A stretch of 64,000 nucleotides of DNA from Streptomyces sp. 11x1 (GTDB lineage: Bacteria; Actinomycetota; Actinomycetes; Streptomycetales; Streptomycetaceae), in NCBI RefSeq assembly GCF_032598905.1, contig NZ_CP122458.1, forward strand, positions 7,527,001 to 7,591,000, read 5' to 3'. How positions within the stretch are numbered: the first letter of the stretch is position 1; every line of letters begins with the position of its first letter. Both the position numbers and the translations under genes were made by a program. Of this stretch, positions 41,607 through 51,517 are shown in pieces. Below the pieces are notes generated by a model, which was given only the letters and a program-made list of their open reading frames with translations, searched no databases and had not been told where the DNA came from.

Positions 41607-44113
41607 TGGCGGACGAGGCGAAGCTGATCGACCCGTCGGGGATACCGCAGTTCCTCGGGGATCTGTCCACCCTTGGCATCGACGTGATGTTGCTGTACGC
41701 GAACGCGGGTCAGTTCCGGGCTTCGGGCGCGGATCTGCACACCGCCTTCCAGGGGTTGTCGGCCTTCTACCGTGCCCCGGAGGCCCATGACCTGTTCTCC
41801 TCCACGCAGCCGGTGAAGGCGAAGGCGGACGCGTTCGCGGACGATCTGGAGAAGGTCGCTGGCGCGTTGGATGAGTATGGTGTCGAAGTCAGGCCGCTGG
41901 TGGAGAAGTTGGCCACCCTGAAGGCGGACGCGCGGACGTTCGTGGACTCGGTCGCGGGGGACGACGACTGGCGCAAGGACAAAGACAAGGTCGACACCAA
42001 CAATGGCTTATGGCGCGAGGTAAACCAGACAGTCGCCGCCTTCCAGGCCGCTGAACGCGCCTGCCACAACAAGATCACCGCCCTCGTCGGCGGCACCACG
42101 CTCACCGTCGATGACGGTTCGCACGGCGAGAACATGTACGGCTATCGCGCCGAGGACCTCGATCACGCCGGGGAGACCCCGTGGGGCGCGGCTGTCGAGC
42201 AGGAGTACGAGGGCTGGGACTGGTTCACGCACACGTCCGGGCAGGTCTGGGACGGTTTCTGGACCGACGGTGTGATGGGCACGGTCCATGGCGTGGGCAC
42301 CCTGTTCGGCGCGGACGGCTCGGACGCGGCGGGCGAGGCGTGGACGGGCCTGGCCAAGCTCGGCACTGCCTCCTTCCTGACCAGCGCCACCCTCGGCACC
42401 TGGTGGCTGGTGCCCGACGACAAACTCCCCTCGTGGCTGCGCGATTCCCGCACCACCTACAAGCAGACCGTCAAGGGATTCGTCGCCTGGGACACGTGGG
42501 AGAGCAACCCGGCCCGCGCGGCCGGCGCCGTCAGCTTCAACGTCCTGGGCCTGCTGGGCACCGAAGGGGCGGGCGCGGCGGCAACCGGCGCCGGCCGGAC
42601 CGGAGCTGCGGCTCGTGCCGTGTCGGTCGTGGGCAAGGTCGGCCGGGCCGTCGACCCGTTCACGTATGTCGGCAAGGCGGGCAAGTTCGCCTACGTCAAA
42701 GTCGGTGACGCCTTCAGCACATTGAAGAGACTGGACTCCGGGGCAACACTGGACCTGCTCGAGCGAGGCGATGCCCTCCGGTCGCCCAAGGTTCCCGACA
42801 ACGCGATCCCGTACGTCGACGACGCGACCGGAAGGGTCGTCTACCTCACCGACAAGGGCCACCTGCTCAACGCCGACGGCACCCTTCACCAGCACGCCTC
42901 CCAGGCCAAGGCCGAGCCGTCGGCCGCCGCCCGCGCCGGGGACGACTCCACGTCTCGCGCCCCGGTGACAGGAACCCAGGAGCCAGAACTCGTCGGTGCT
43001 CACGCGGGGACGAATTCCGTCGCCGACGTGGGCCGGACGGGCGAGCGCGCTCCGGGCAACGGTGTCGGGCATGGTTCGGGAGACGGTCCAGGAACGGGCA
43101 GGGGGACCCCAACCGGTTCCGGACCTGGACATGGCGGGCCGCATGACCGCGCCACACGGTCGGCAGGGCCCGATGAGCATCGGGCGGATCGGGCGGACGG
43201 CGACGGCTCCCGTGACGAAGGACAGCGGAAGCTGACTCCTGCCGAGCGCAAGGCCATTCAGGACGAGCATGTCCGGAGGGCCAACGAAGACCCGGAGTGG
43301 CGCAAGAAGCACTACGACACCCTCGGACGCAGGAGACCCCATATCGGACTGGTGGACGGCGTCGAACTTCCCCAGCTCGCGAAGGATGCGCAAGGGCGCT
43401 TCGTGGCCAAGCACGACCTGCCGAGTGGTCCGTCCGAAACCCGGTTCGGTGCGAAGCCGCTGCCGCGGAGTACCGCCCCCGACGACGTTCTTCCGAGGCT
43501 CGACAGAAGGACCGCTGACCGTCGCGCCTATATGGACCTCATGAACGCGCAGAAGGCCTTCCACGAGACGCCCTCGACATCGAACCGCGAGGCCCTTGCC
43601 GCTGCTCAAAAGGCCTATGGAAAACAGCTCGGAGACGTGCCTCCGAACAGCAAGATCTCCGAGAAGCTGGGTGAGGACGCCTCCAGGCTCCACGCCGTTC
43701 GACGGGAGTTCCCGGACGCTCAGGAGATCGACCTCCCCAAGACGCCCACCGGGGCCCACATGTTCGACGGCGCATACAGGCTTGAGGACGACAAGATCCT
43801 GATCGTTGAGGACAAGGCGCCGGGAAACGATCTCCAATGGCGACAGGGACGAGCCGACCCCGAGGATCCTGGGCGACCGCACGTCGGCGACGACGGCGGG
43901 GCGGCCGGTATGCGAGTGAAGCAGGGAACGTATCTGTACCTGCGGACCATCCTGGGCGAGATGACGAAACGTGGCGGTCGGGACGCCGAACTCGCGCGAG
44001 AGTTCAGACAGGCGCTGAAGGACAGGAAGTTGCAGTACGTCCTGGTCAAGGTCCAGGAGCCGGACGGCACCCTCTATGCTGGCGTCGTGATCGAACACAT
44101 GAAAATCAACTGA
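41606..44113 (+). CDS. Polymorphic toxin with C-terminal nuclease-like domain
   Basis: An 835-aa effector. The N-terminal 150 residues are an ESX-type helical trafficking domain (LHTAFQGLSAFYRAPEAHDLF). A hydrophobic middle follows (SFLTSATLGTWWLVP, AAGAVSFNVLGLLGTEGAGAA), then a Gly/Asp-rich hinge (residues 440-540). The C-terminal toxin domain (about 650-835) has a KILIVEDKAPG motif, E-D-K placed as in PD-(D/E)xK nucleases, with a downstream QGTYLYLR helix. The next gene is an Imm49 immunity protein, as expected. Toxic activity (DNA or RNA cleavage) is inferred. Confidence 0.82.
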   Translation: MADEAKLIDPSGIPQFLGDLSTLGIDVMLLYANAGQFRASGADLHTAFQGLSAFYRAPEAHDLFSSTQPVKAKADAFADDLEKVAGALDEYGVEVRPLVEKLATLKADARTFVDSVAGDDDWRKDKDKVDTNNGLWREVNQTVAAFQAAERACHNKITALVGGTTLTVDDGSHGENMYGYRAEDLDHAGETPWGAAVEQEYEGWDWFTHTSGQVWDGFWTDGVMGTVHGVGTLFGADGSDAAGEAWTGLAKLGTASFLTSATLGTWWLVPDDKLPSWLRDSRTTYKQTVKGFVAWDTWESNPARAAGAVSFNVLGLLGTEGAGAAATGAGRTGAAARAVSVVGKVGRAVDPFTYVGKAGKFAYVKVGDAFSTLKRLDSGATLDLLERGDALRSPKVPDNAIPYVDDATGRVVYLTDKGHLLNADGTLHQHASQAKAEPSAAARAGDDSTSRAPVTGTQEPELVGAHAGTNSVADVGRTGERAPGNGVGHGSGDGPGTGRGTPTGSGPGHGGPHDRATRSAGPDEHRADRADGDGSRDEGQRKLTPAERKAIQDEHVRRANEDPEWRKKHYDTLGRRRPHIGLVDGVELPQLAKDAQGRFVAKHDLPSGPSETRFGAKPLPRSTAPDDVLPRLDRRTADRRAYMDLMNAQKAFHETPSTSNREALAAAQKAYGKQLGDVPPNSKISEKLGEDASRLHAVRREFPDAQEIDLPKTPTGAHMFDGAYRLEDDKILIVEDKAPGNDLQWRQGRADPEDPGRPHVGDDGGAAGMRVKQGTYLYLRTILGEMTKRGGRDAELAREFRQALKDRKLQYVLVKVQEPDGTLYAGVVIEHMKIN

Positions 44114-44126
44114 GAAAGGGAGGGGC

Positions 44127-44993
44127 GTGGTCATCCATATTTCCCGTCACGACTTCCCCGTGGACAACGTGGCCGAAGCCATGGCGCCGATCGTCCAAAG
44201 CAACGACGAAGCACTTGCTGAACTCGAAACGTCAGAGTTCGATCGCTTCGATGCCTTGGACTATTCACTGACTGTCGCCAAATGGAACTGCCTGACGGAT
44301 CCCTCGGGTGAGGAATTTTCGACGTGGGAGACCTGGGTCACCGCGATGCAGGTCGGATCGGGCCTGTTCATCTCTGGAGCGGCTGCGGAAGGCCCTGTCC
44401 CATGCCGTATCGGAGGAAAAGGTGAGATCAAGAACCTTCCGGCAACCGGCCCGCAGGAGTATCTGCACGCCGGCAACTGGCTCACCACGTACTACTTGGC
44501 GGTGATCTGCCGGGAGAACGAGCGTCTCGACCAACTCGCCCGTGTACCCGTCTCATTCCTGCGCGCATCAGGTGTGGAGTTCGACGAGTACATCTACGCC
44601 TGGGTGGAGACCCTGCAGAACGCCTGGTTCGGCCGCCCGGAAACCTGGAACACCCTGGCCGCCGCGATTGATGGGACGGACCCCGAAGCCCCCCACATCG
44701 CCAGTGCCGAACTGATGCTGAAAATCCTCTACCCGCCGCTGGAGATCTTCCACCGCTACCAGCGGCAGGAGCCGGAGCCGTTCAACACGGCTCTGGCGGA
44801 AGCACTCACCTGGCATCGCGAGTACTGGACCGACAACGAGACACGGTCAAAGAGCAGCGAAGGCCTGGTGGCTCTGGCCCCATTGGCCGTCGCCTGCATG
44901 GCGTTCGACGCGGACATCCCGGTCGACGTCGAATCCGCGTACCTGCCCAAGCACCTCCTCGAACGCTCCTGGGTGGGCGAGTTCCCGACGTGA
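44127..44993 (+). CDS. Imm49-family immunity protein
   Basis: A 288-aa, mostly helical protein starting at GTG 44127 behind AGGGAGGGG. Features of the Imm49 family are the N-terminal ISRHDFP, the WNCLTDPSGEE...WETWVTAMQVGSGLF region and the Trp/Tyr-rich WLTTYYLAVICREN segment. It neutralizes the adjacent toxin (family knowledge and position). GC is lower than neighbouring core genes. Confidence 0.85.
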   Translation: MVIHISRHDFPVDNVAEAMAPIVQSNDEALAELETSEFDRFDALDYSLTVAKWNCLTDPSGEEFSTWETWVTAMQVGSGLFISGAAAEGPVPCRIGGKGEIKNLPATGPQEYLHAGNWLTTYYLAVICRENERLDQLARVPVSFLRASGVEFDEYIYAWVETLQNAWFGRPETWNTLAAAIDGTDPEAPHIASAELMLKILYPPLEIFHRYQRQEPEPFNTALAEALTWHREYWTDNETRSKSSEGLVALAPLAVACMAFDADIPVDVESAYLPKHLLERSWVGEFPT

Positions 44994-46414
44994 CCAAAGA
45001 CGTCATAGCCCTCACCCCGAAGATGCCGGACACCCGCTCCTTGATCGCCGGCCTCTCAGCAGGCGGCCTCGACCTGGGGCTGACCTCCACCGGTGACGGC
45101 GGCGTCCTTCAACTGTGCACAAGCGTTGGCCGTCCGCTGGTCTCCGTCGAGTCGCCGCTCCTGGTCCACATACCCGGCGAAGCGGAACGCCTCCTCGGCC
45201 CCGATGTGTCAGCGCCCCCGCCGCCGTACTGGTGGACCGAGACGCGCGCCTCGACCTCGGTACCCGAAGCAGAAGCTCTCGCTGAATCGTTGTGCGGACG
45301 CCTGACCACGCTGCTCGGCGGGACAGTGTGGCCACGCGCCGCAGGTACGACACGCGTGGTGGCCATCCCGCAGGACCAGTCGGCCGATGACGCACAGGAG
45401 GTCGTCGCCCCCTCCGCTCCCACCGTTCCCTCGGTCGACGTCCTGACCGACTCCACGGCGGTCGTCATCTCCGACCGCCCCGTCCTCGCCTTCACCACCT
45501 GGCTCTCCGAAGTACTCCGCACCACGAGCGCCACCAGCCGAGCCCTGCACCTGGTCACCCCGCCCCAAGCCCGGCTCACTCTCCCCCTGCGCACGGCGCT
45601 GCGGGGCGCCCCCAACCGGTGGGTGGTCCAGGACCCGGCCGGCGGTTACTACGACGGCCTGTCCGGTGTCCCCCTCGCCTGGCAGCAGGGCACATTTCTC
45701 CCGACCGGCACCACGGTCGCCGACGCGTTCACCCGCCACACCGAGCCCACCCCGGAACGCCAGCTGACCCTCACGTTCCGCACGCTCCACGCCCCCACCG
45801 CCGACCTGGTCCTCGGCCGCGGTCTGGAGACCGCCTGGCGCCATCTGACGGGCTCGGCGCCGTTGGGGTGGAGTACGTCGGAGCCGGTCAACCTGCCCTG
45901 GTCACCGCGCCAGTTGACGGATCTGGCCCGCGACCGGTCGCCTGCTCCGACTCATCTTGTCGCGATCGGCGCAGCGGATCATCCGTCCATCGCCACACTC
46001 CGCACAGCGCGTACGAAGGCCAGCGTCGCCCAGGACATCACGCTCACCCTCGGATACACCTCCGCTGCGGACGTCCCTCTGGACGCCGTCGAATCCCTTG
46101 CAGCCGCACTGGTCGACGAGCACGGCCTGGTGTCGATGCTCACCACGCTCCGAGCAGCCCGCGCGGACCTGACGCTGACCCCGCGTCTGGAGGCCCCGCC
46201 CATCCCGGTGTCCTTCACCCTCGGCGCCCGAGACGTCAACGCCATCGGCCTCACCCACGCCCGACGACCACCCCTCGCCCTGCGCCCGCGACAACTCGGC
46301 ACGCACAGGCACCCCGCCCTGCACTACCTCCTGGGGGACGGAACCGAGGCCGACGCATGGACCACGCTCCAAGATCTCACCACCCACCTCAAGGCCGCTT
46401 CTGGAGTGGGGTGA
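44990..46414 (+). CDS. DUF6177-family protein of the toxin locus
   Basis: A 474-aa protein, GTG start overlapping the immunity stop. The family is conserved beside DUF6507/toxin genes in streptomycetes. N-terminus VIALTPKMPDTRSLIAGL, repeated beta-alpha units, and no transmembrane helix. It may act as cytosolic adaptor for secretion; no direct motif supports an enzymatic role. Confidence 0.75.
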   Translation: MTKDVIALTPKMPDTRSLIAGLSAGGLDLGLTSTGDGGVLQLCTSVGRPLVSVESPLLVHIPGEAERLLGPDVSAPPPPYWWTETRASTSVPEAEALAESLCGRLTTLLGGTVWPRAAGTTRVVAIPQDQSADDAQEVVAPSAPTVPSVDVLTDSTAVVISDRPVLAFTTWLSEVLRTTSATSRALHLVTPPQARLTLPLRTALRGAPNRWVVQDPAGGYYDGLSGVPLAWQQGTFLPTGTTVADAFTRHTEPTPERQLTLTFRTLHAPTADLVLGRGLETAWRHLTGSAPLGWSTSEPVNLPWSPRQLTDLARDRSPAPTHLVAIGAADHPSIATLRTARTKASVAQDITLTLGYTSAADVPLDAVESLAAALVDEHGLVSMLTTLRAARADLTLTPRLEAPPIPVSFTLGARDVNAIGLTHARRPPLALRPRQLGTHRHPALHYLLGDGTEADAWTTLQDLTTHLKAASGVG

Positions 46415-46460
46415 ATCGGCCTGATGAGGAATAAGCCTCCTCCAACTTCGAACCCGCAGG

Positions 46461-46715
46461 TCATTGGGGCTGGTGCGAGTCAGCGATCTCATACTGGTAC
46501 TGGTCGCGGGCGGTTGTTTGCTCCCAAGGGCGTGCGACTTCGGTGTGGGTAAGCACGAGCAGCGCCCGCAGCAGCGTGGTCGCGTAACGGGCCGACAGCC
46601 GAAGCCTGGTGATGATGCCCAGCATGTTTGTTGAGTGTGCAGGCAGTGCCGCCCCGTCGAGGGCGTATACGGCGTCGCTACGCGATGAGTGGCTGTTTTT
46701 GGTCTTCGACTCCAC
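46461..46715 (-). CDS. Possible small gene or remnant, 84 aa
   Basis: GTG-initiated frame containing a plausible helix-turn-helix-like stretch (GIITRLRLSARYATTLLRAL). It lies in an otherwise empty 385-bp gap. Could be a fragment of a transcriptional regulator. Weak support. Confidence 0.3.
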   Translation of the reverse strand: MESKTKNSHSSRSDAVYALDGAALPAHSTNMLGIITRLRLSARYATTLLRALLVLTHTEVARPWEQTTARDQYQYEIADSHQPQ

Positions 46716-46799
46716 TGATCAGCCCGCACCGAGCGGCGCAGCAGGTCACAGCACTGAACGACCCCCCTTGGCGAACCTCCGGTGCGCCCAGGAGCGCGA

Positions 46800-47330
46800 C
46801 TAGTAGACGCGTATCCGGCTATTGCCGAGGATGTCGGCGGCCGCTGCTCGGAGGCCCTTCACGGCCTGGTACAGCAGGTGCTCCCGCTCGGCGGCGAGCG
46901 CAGTGTTCGCGGCCTTGCGGGAGGTGTCTTCCGCGTGGGCATCACGCACCATCCGTCGCATGACCTCGGCGAGGTCGTCCGCCGCGTGGACCACACCGTA
47001 CAGCGCATCCACCACGGAAGGCGGACCCTCGAGGATGACGAGCTCAGCGGCTCGGTGGACGGTGCGGACCTGGGCTGCGAAGCGCTCCATCTTCTCGTCG
47101 ACGTCCCGCAGATCCGGCCGGTCCGCCCGCAGCGCGTCGCGCACTGCGTCCAGGGCGACATCACGGTCGTACACCGCGCCGAGGTAGTTCGCGTAAGCGT
47201 CCCGGCGGTGCTGCCGGCGCCACTGGGCGAGCTGCGAGCGCGCCGCCGCGCGCCCGGTGACCATCGCGGAGCCGAGGGTGGCAAGTGAGCCTACGGCGGC
47301 GCCGAGCAGTGCGGCCAGTCCAGCGTCCAT
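46800..47330 (-). CDS. Hypothetical membrane-anchored helical protein
   Basis: A 176-aa protein with an N-terminal Gly/Ala hydrophobic anchor (LAALLGAAVGSLATLGSAMV). The rest is almost entirely amphipathic helix (RSQLAQWRRQHRRDAYANYL, ERFAAQVRTVHRAAELVILE). Such proteins are frequent in Streptomyces genomic islands. Function unknown. ATG 47330 start. Confidence 0.65.
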   Translation of the reverse strand: MDAGLAALLGAAVGSLATLGSAMVTGRAAARSQLAQWRRQHRRDAYANYLGAVYDRDVALDAVRDALRADRPDLRDVDEKMERFAAQVRTVHRAAELVILEGPPSVVDALYGVVHAADDLAEVMRRMVRDAHAEDTSRKAANTALAAEREHLLYQAVKGLRAAAADILGNSRIRVY

Positions 47331-47878
47331 CGGCCCATTCTGCCTATGGCCTGGCCTGGTTGAGGCGCAATCAGAAGCGAGATCAGGTTGCGGGGCGGGG
47401 CTGAGCGCCATGGGTAGCTCGACTTCTGCTGGGAGATGGACACCGGGAAGCTCGCCTGCCAGCTACTGCGTACGGATCTGTCTGTCCAGGACCCCGATTT
47501 CGCGCAGGTGGCCACCACGATCCCGCCCTGGCCGCCTCGGCCGGGTGGGCCACACGTCGACGGCCTGACGCCGGGTGAACCGGACGGAAGTCGGGGGTGT
47601 TCTCGCTGTTGACCGGCAAATGGCTCACCGATCACGGCCGGCGGCACCGGGGGAACCTGTCGGTCTGGCCGGGCACCCAACTGCGTTTCGGGCAGTACCT
47701 CGCTGAACGCGGCGAGGACGCCCTGGCTCAGATCGAGGAGATGAACCTGGCCCCTATCCGAAGATCGAGCTCAGCGAGCCGACACAGGTAGTGTGGCTGA
47801 GCGCTTCATTCGGCGAGTTGGCAGGTTGAGCACGGCCCGTTCATGCGGCTCCGAGCACCGGCCGACCACGCTGGGCCG
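47331..47878. other. Gene-poor region with a possible frameshifted remnant
   Basis: Plus-strand coding-like sequence starts with MDTGKLACQLLRTDLSVQDP near 47435, stops near 47611, and continues in another frame as LLTGKWLTDHGRR and FGQYLAERGEDALAQIEEMN to about 47750. I cannot assign the family. Confidence 0.35.
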
Positions 47879-48481
47879 TCACGTGAACCAGGCGTCCGGC
47901 TCATCCGGAACGGGGCGGCCTTGGTCCGGAGCGGCAGCCATGATCGTCTCTAGATATCCGGGCAGGGCCGGTGCGGGACTGATGTCGTGCGCGTCGATGA
48001 TGCCGTCCATAAGCACAACCGCAGGCCCGACTTCGTTAAGGCCGGCGCGCGGGTACCGCGTGATCAGGCTCCACCAGCCGCCATGGATGCGGACAACCCG
48101 CTTCGGCTGCTGCGGTGCCCAGGAGTCGTACACCGCCACTGCCTTCACAGCAGCCTGTTCTCCTGTGGCGTATTCGGCGGCGTACACACCGAGTTCCTGC
48201 AGCAGCGCAGCCACGAAGGGGTGCTCCAGGGGAGTGGGCACGACGAGGTCGACCAGGCGCAACTCGCACGGGTCAGGATCGGTGATGCCGTCGTTGTACT
48301 CGTCCCACAGATACCGCTCGCGGTATGCCTCCCAGGTGCGCCAGTCCGCAAGCTCCCGGATGAGCCGATTGGCCAGCTCGTCGCGGGCGAACAAGGCCTT
48401 GTCCTGTCCCGGAGCCACGGCACAGGATGGCGGCGTTCCCGACCCAGGCCCGAGCGGGCCGTTCTTACGGCGTTTGCCCAT
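47879..48481 (-). CDS. Hypothetical protein
   Basis: A 200-aa cytosolic protein with a Lys/Arg-rich N-terminus (GKRRKNGPLG) and a mixed alpha/beta body (LANRLIRELADWRTWEAYRE, VRIHGGWWSLITRYP). No recognised motif. The IS630 element is inserted 46 bp upstream of its start and may have removed its promoter. Confidence 0.6.
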   Translation of the reverse strand: MGKRRKNGPLGPGSGTPPSCAVAPGQDKALFARDELANRLIRELADWRTWEAYRERYLWDEYNDGITDPDPCELRLVDLVVPTPLEHPFVAALLQELGVYAAEYATGEQAAVKAVAVYDSWAPQQPKRVVRIHGGWWSLITRYPRAGLNEVGPAVVLMDGIIDAHDISPAPALPGYLETIMAAAPDQGRPVPDEPDAWFT

Positions 48482-48527
48482 GCCACCCACTCTGGCACCG
48501 CCGCAACGTCAGCGGGAGGGGGCATTA

Positions 48528-49695
48528 CTGATCTCGGCTCGTTAGGGTGATGTTTGCTGAACCTGCTGATGTGGGTGTGGCGTTGTCGGTAGTCCGTGGT
48601 GTGTGAGATACGCGGATGGGGGCGGGCTGACGCCTGCAGCACGGCGGCGCCGGGAAGCGGTGCGGATACAGGCGGCGGAGCTGTTCGCTCAGCAGGTCAA
48701 GCCGCCCGAGGTAGCCCGGCAGCTGCGTGTGAGTCTGAAGTCGGCTTATCAGTGGCAGCAGTTGTGGCGGCGAGGCGGTGTCGACGAGCTGCTTTCGCGA
48801 GGACCGGGTGGGGGCCGGTGTCGCCTGTCGCCGCGTTGTCTGGAGATGCTCGCCGGATATCTGGAGCAGGGTCCGGCCGCGCATGGCTGGACGGAGGATC
48901 AGGTGTGGACCGCGGCGAGGGTGGCCACGCTGATCGGCAGGAAGTTTCACATTTCCTACAGCGTCTCGGGTGCCACGCGGCTGATGCACCGGCTCGGCTT
49001 CAGCCCGCAGGTCCCCGCACGGCGGGTCGCCGAACGCGACGAGCAGGCCGTCACCGCGTGGAAGGAGGCGACCTGGACGGAGGTAAAAGAGCCCGGGCGG
49101 CCTGTGGGGGCTACATCTGCTTCGAGGACGAGGCAGGCTTCACCCGCCGGCCGCCCAGGGGACGCACCTGGGGCCGGCGCGGCCACACCCCGGTCGTGAC
49201 CGTCAGCGGCCGCCGCTCGGGACGGCTGTCCGTGGCCGGGCTGATCGCCATGCGGCCCGGCTTCCGCACCCGGCTGTGCCATCGCCTGCGCACCCACCGC
49301 GCGGGCAAGGGCAAGCGCCGCAGCATGGGCGAGCGCGACTTCATCGCGCTGATCGACGGCGTCCACCAGCTCGTCAAGGCGCCGATCGTGCTGGTGTGGG
49401 ACCGGCTGAACACCCACGTCTCCCGCGCCATGCGTGAGCTGATCGCCGAGCGTGAGTGGCTGACGGTGTTCCTGCTGCCCGCGTACTCTCCCGACCTCAA
49501 CCCCGTGGAGTGGGTGTGGGCGCACGTCAAGCGCAGCCTGGCCAACCTCGCGGTCGTCGCCTTGGACCGACTCGAAGCCCTCGTACGCAACCGGCTCAAG
49601 CGCCTTCAGTACCGGTCCGGCATCCTCGACGGCTTCATAGCAGGCACCGGCCTGGCCCTCGACGATCCACATTCACCCTGACGAGCCGAAGTCAG
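48528..49695 (+). mobile_element. IS630-family insertion sequence, intact ends
   Basis: A 1168-bp element. 23-bp terminal inverted repeats (48528-48550 and 49673-49695) share CTGA-YY-TCGGCTCGT-Y-AGGGTGA with three mismatches. They are flanked on both sides by TA (48526-48527 and 49696-49697), the target duplication of IS630/Tc1 elements. Confidence 0.9.
48603..49681 (+). CDS. IS630 transposase, two frames joined by -1 frameshift
   Basis: Frame 1 (48603-about 49091) encodes the helix-turn-helix half (LTPAARRRREAVRIQAAELF, RQLRVSLKSAYQWQQLWRRG). Frame 2 (to 49681) encodes the DDE half (ICFEDEAGFTRRPP, VLVWDRLNTHVS, LPAYSPDLNPVEWVWAHVKR). They join at GTAAAAG (49083-49089), where a -1 slip on AAA keeps Lys and gives ...WTEVK-RARAACGGYICFEDEAG. 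Both halves are undamaged, which supports programmed frameshifting rather than mutation. Confidence 0.85.
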
Positions 49696-49776
49696 TAGTG
49701 TGCGAGCCCAGTCGCACACCAATGCTCAACTCGCCGTCTGAAGTGCAGAGTCACAGGTCTCGGTAGCGCGGGCGGC

Positions 49777-50151
49777 GTGCTGCTCGCCCATAACGTCGGC
49801 AACCACGACGGTGTGCCCGACGAGGGGCGGCGTGAGACGGTGTACTACCGACTTCATGCGAGCGTCCACCGTGATCGGTGGCGTGCGATGAAGGGCGATC
49901 CGGTGGCTCTCCTGACCACGGCCCGCGCCAAGTTAGGGGCGGCCGACTGGACCAGCCCCGAGTCCCTCAAGGAGCTGGTGCTGGCCGCCGGCGAGGAGCA
50001 CAGCCTGAAGCTGGGCAAGGCCCAAGCCCTGGTACGCGTCGCCGTAATGGGCTGCACGGTCGGCCTCCCGCTCTTCGAGTCCCTGGAGGTCCTCGGCAAG
50101 GATCGCATCCTGGCCCGGGTCGATGCGGCTGTCGAGGAACTCGCTGGCTGA
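49777..50151 (+). pseudogene. Glutamyl-tRNA synthetase C-terminal fragment
   Basis: From ATG 49889 the product (about 87 aa) matches only the anticodon-binding end of GltX: LKLGKAQALVRVAVMG, GLPLFESLEVLGKDRILARV. The catalytic HIGH and KMSKS parts are absent. The frame extends upstream to 49777 with unrelated sequence. It lies just beyond the IS element. Confidence 0.75.
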
Positions 50152-50176
50152 CCACTTCTGCCTGGTTCGAAGCAGC

Positions 50177-50728
50177 TCAAGCCGCTTGGTCCTCGACTCG
50201 TGTACATGCACTGGCGATTGGCGCGGGTTCTGTTACGGCGGAGTGGGTGTCTACCGCGCGGTTGAAGACCGCGCGGTCAGCAGGTGCTTCATCGTGTGAG
50301 GGCATCCCGGTTTTGGTGTCCTCCACGGACGTGGGAACCGTCAGCTCGAACCAGGTCTTCTTCCCCGCCGCACAGGGGTGTGATCCCCACTCCGTTGCCA
50401 ACGCTGAGACGAGGAAGAGACCGCGCCCATTCTCGTCCGCGGACCGAGCTTGAGACAGACGCACCGTAGTGGGGTCGACGTCGGTGACTTCCACGCGGAG
50501 CCGCTGTCCGGTCCACCGTACGGACACAACGCACGCGGCCCGCGTGTGCATGACCGAGTTCGCGACCAGTTCTCCGGTGAGCAACTTCAAGTCTTGGGCC
50601 AGCTCCTCGTTCAGGGCCAGCCCGAGCCGCCTTGCACGGCTCACAATTCTGTCTCGTGCAGCCGGCACCGCCTCAACCAGGGGCGGGACGGTAAAGGCGT
50701 AGGGCGATTCTTCGAACAGGCGCGACAT
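50177..50728 (-). CDS. Anti-sigma-factor-like ATP-binding protein (HATPase_c_2)
   Basis: A 183-aa GHKL protein of the RsbW/SpoIIAB class found in large numbers in Streptomyces. N box ELVANSVMHT (about residue 70), G1 box VEVTDVDP and G2-like DENGRGLFLVSALA. The ATG at 50728 is used. A GTGATATCAC palindrome lies about 176 bp upstream. Confidence 0.85.
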   Translation of the reverse strand: MSRLFEESPYAFTVPPLVEAVPAARDRIVSRARRLGLALNEELAQDLKLLTGELVANSVMHTRAACVVSVRWTGQRLRVEVTDVDPTTVRLSQARSADENGRGLFLVSALATEWGSHPCAAGKKTWFELTVPTSVEDTKTGMPSHDEAPADRAVFNRAVDTHSAVTEPAPIASACTRVEDQAA

Positions 50729-50903
50729 AGCTGGGACCTCTCGGTGGGCAGAAGCTAGTGTGTCAACGCGATCTCGCAAGTGGATGGATCGCTCGCCGAC
50801 TTCACCAAGCAGCCCGGCAGAGCAACCGGGAAATCCAGTAAGAGCCCGGCAGGCGGCGGACGTCCACCATGGACCACAGGCAGCCTGGCTCTCTATCCCT
50901 GAA

Positions 50904-50913
50904 GTGATATCAC
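50904..50913. promoter_or_regulatory. GTGATATCAC palindrome (copy 1)
   Basis: Ten-bp perfect palindrome immediately after the ITPase-like stop and upstream of the ATPase gene. Same core as the composite operators at 54410 and 59807. Confidence 0.6.
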
Positions 50914-50914
50914 C

Positions 50915-51517
50915 TCAGTAATGCCGCTGTGACTGTGCCAGCCACTTGCCCAGGGCTGCGACGACCGAGCGCTTTCCCCACTCGGCGAACACGCGGTTCT
51001 GCTCAGCCTCCGGCAAAGCGGCCAGTGTCGCGGTGGCTCCTTTCGGCACGAAGATTGACCACAGATCGGACCAGGATCGTGAACCGTGCCCACGATCTGG
51101 TGCCATCGCGATCGTTCCCGGCTCGCGGGTGTCGTCCGCGAAGGTGTGCAACTCGCCGTCGGCGTCCGCGTAGACCGCGGCACTCGCGAAACGGCAGGTC
51201 CGCTTCTCAGTGAGGTCCGCGAGATGGGTGAATCCGGCGGGGCCGAAAGCCTCCAGAGCCTGTTTCACCATCGGTCCCGGCCAACCACCGAGCTCCTCAA
51301 TATAGAAGCCTGAATCCTCGACGAACAACGGCTGTCCGAGAGCCGCGTAAGCCTGCCGGGCCTTGTGCTCCGCGATTTTCGCAACTGACGTGGTCTGGAT
51401 CTCATCCAGCTCCAAAGCCACCTGTTCCACTTCAACACCCCAAGGCGCAAGATGCTCTTGGGCTGTACGATACTTCCCGCCATTCCCTGTGCACATCGCA
51501 ACCGTGATACCCGGCAT
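50915..51517 (-). CDS. Non-canonical purine NTP pyrophosphatase-like (HAM1/RdgB) protein
   Basis: A 200-aa member of the ITPase fold. N-terminal TGNGGKYRTAQEHL (substrate/Mg loop), VEDSGFYIEELGGWPGPMVK (catalytic Asp/Glu region) and a C-terminal FAEWGKRS helix. It differs from housekeeping RdgB in length and motifs, so it may process a modified nucleotide. Confidence 0.82.
   Translation of the reverse strand: MPGITVAMCTGNGGKYRTAQEHLAPWGVEVEQVALELDEIQTTSVAKIAEHKARQAYAALGQPLFVEDSGFYIEELGGWPGPMVKQALEAFGPAGFTHLADLTEKRTCRFASAAVYADADGELHTFADDTREPGTIAMAPDRGHGSRSWSDLWSIFVPKGATATLAALPEAEQNRVFAEWGKRSVVAALGKWLAQSQRHY

Noticed and set aside
48603..49681. Transposase as a frameshifted pseudogene
   Set aside because: Both halves are motif-complete and meet at a slippery AAAAG, with intact ends and TA flanks, so programmed frameshifting explains it better.
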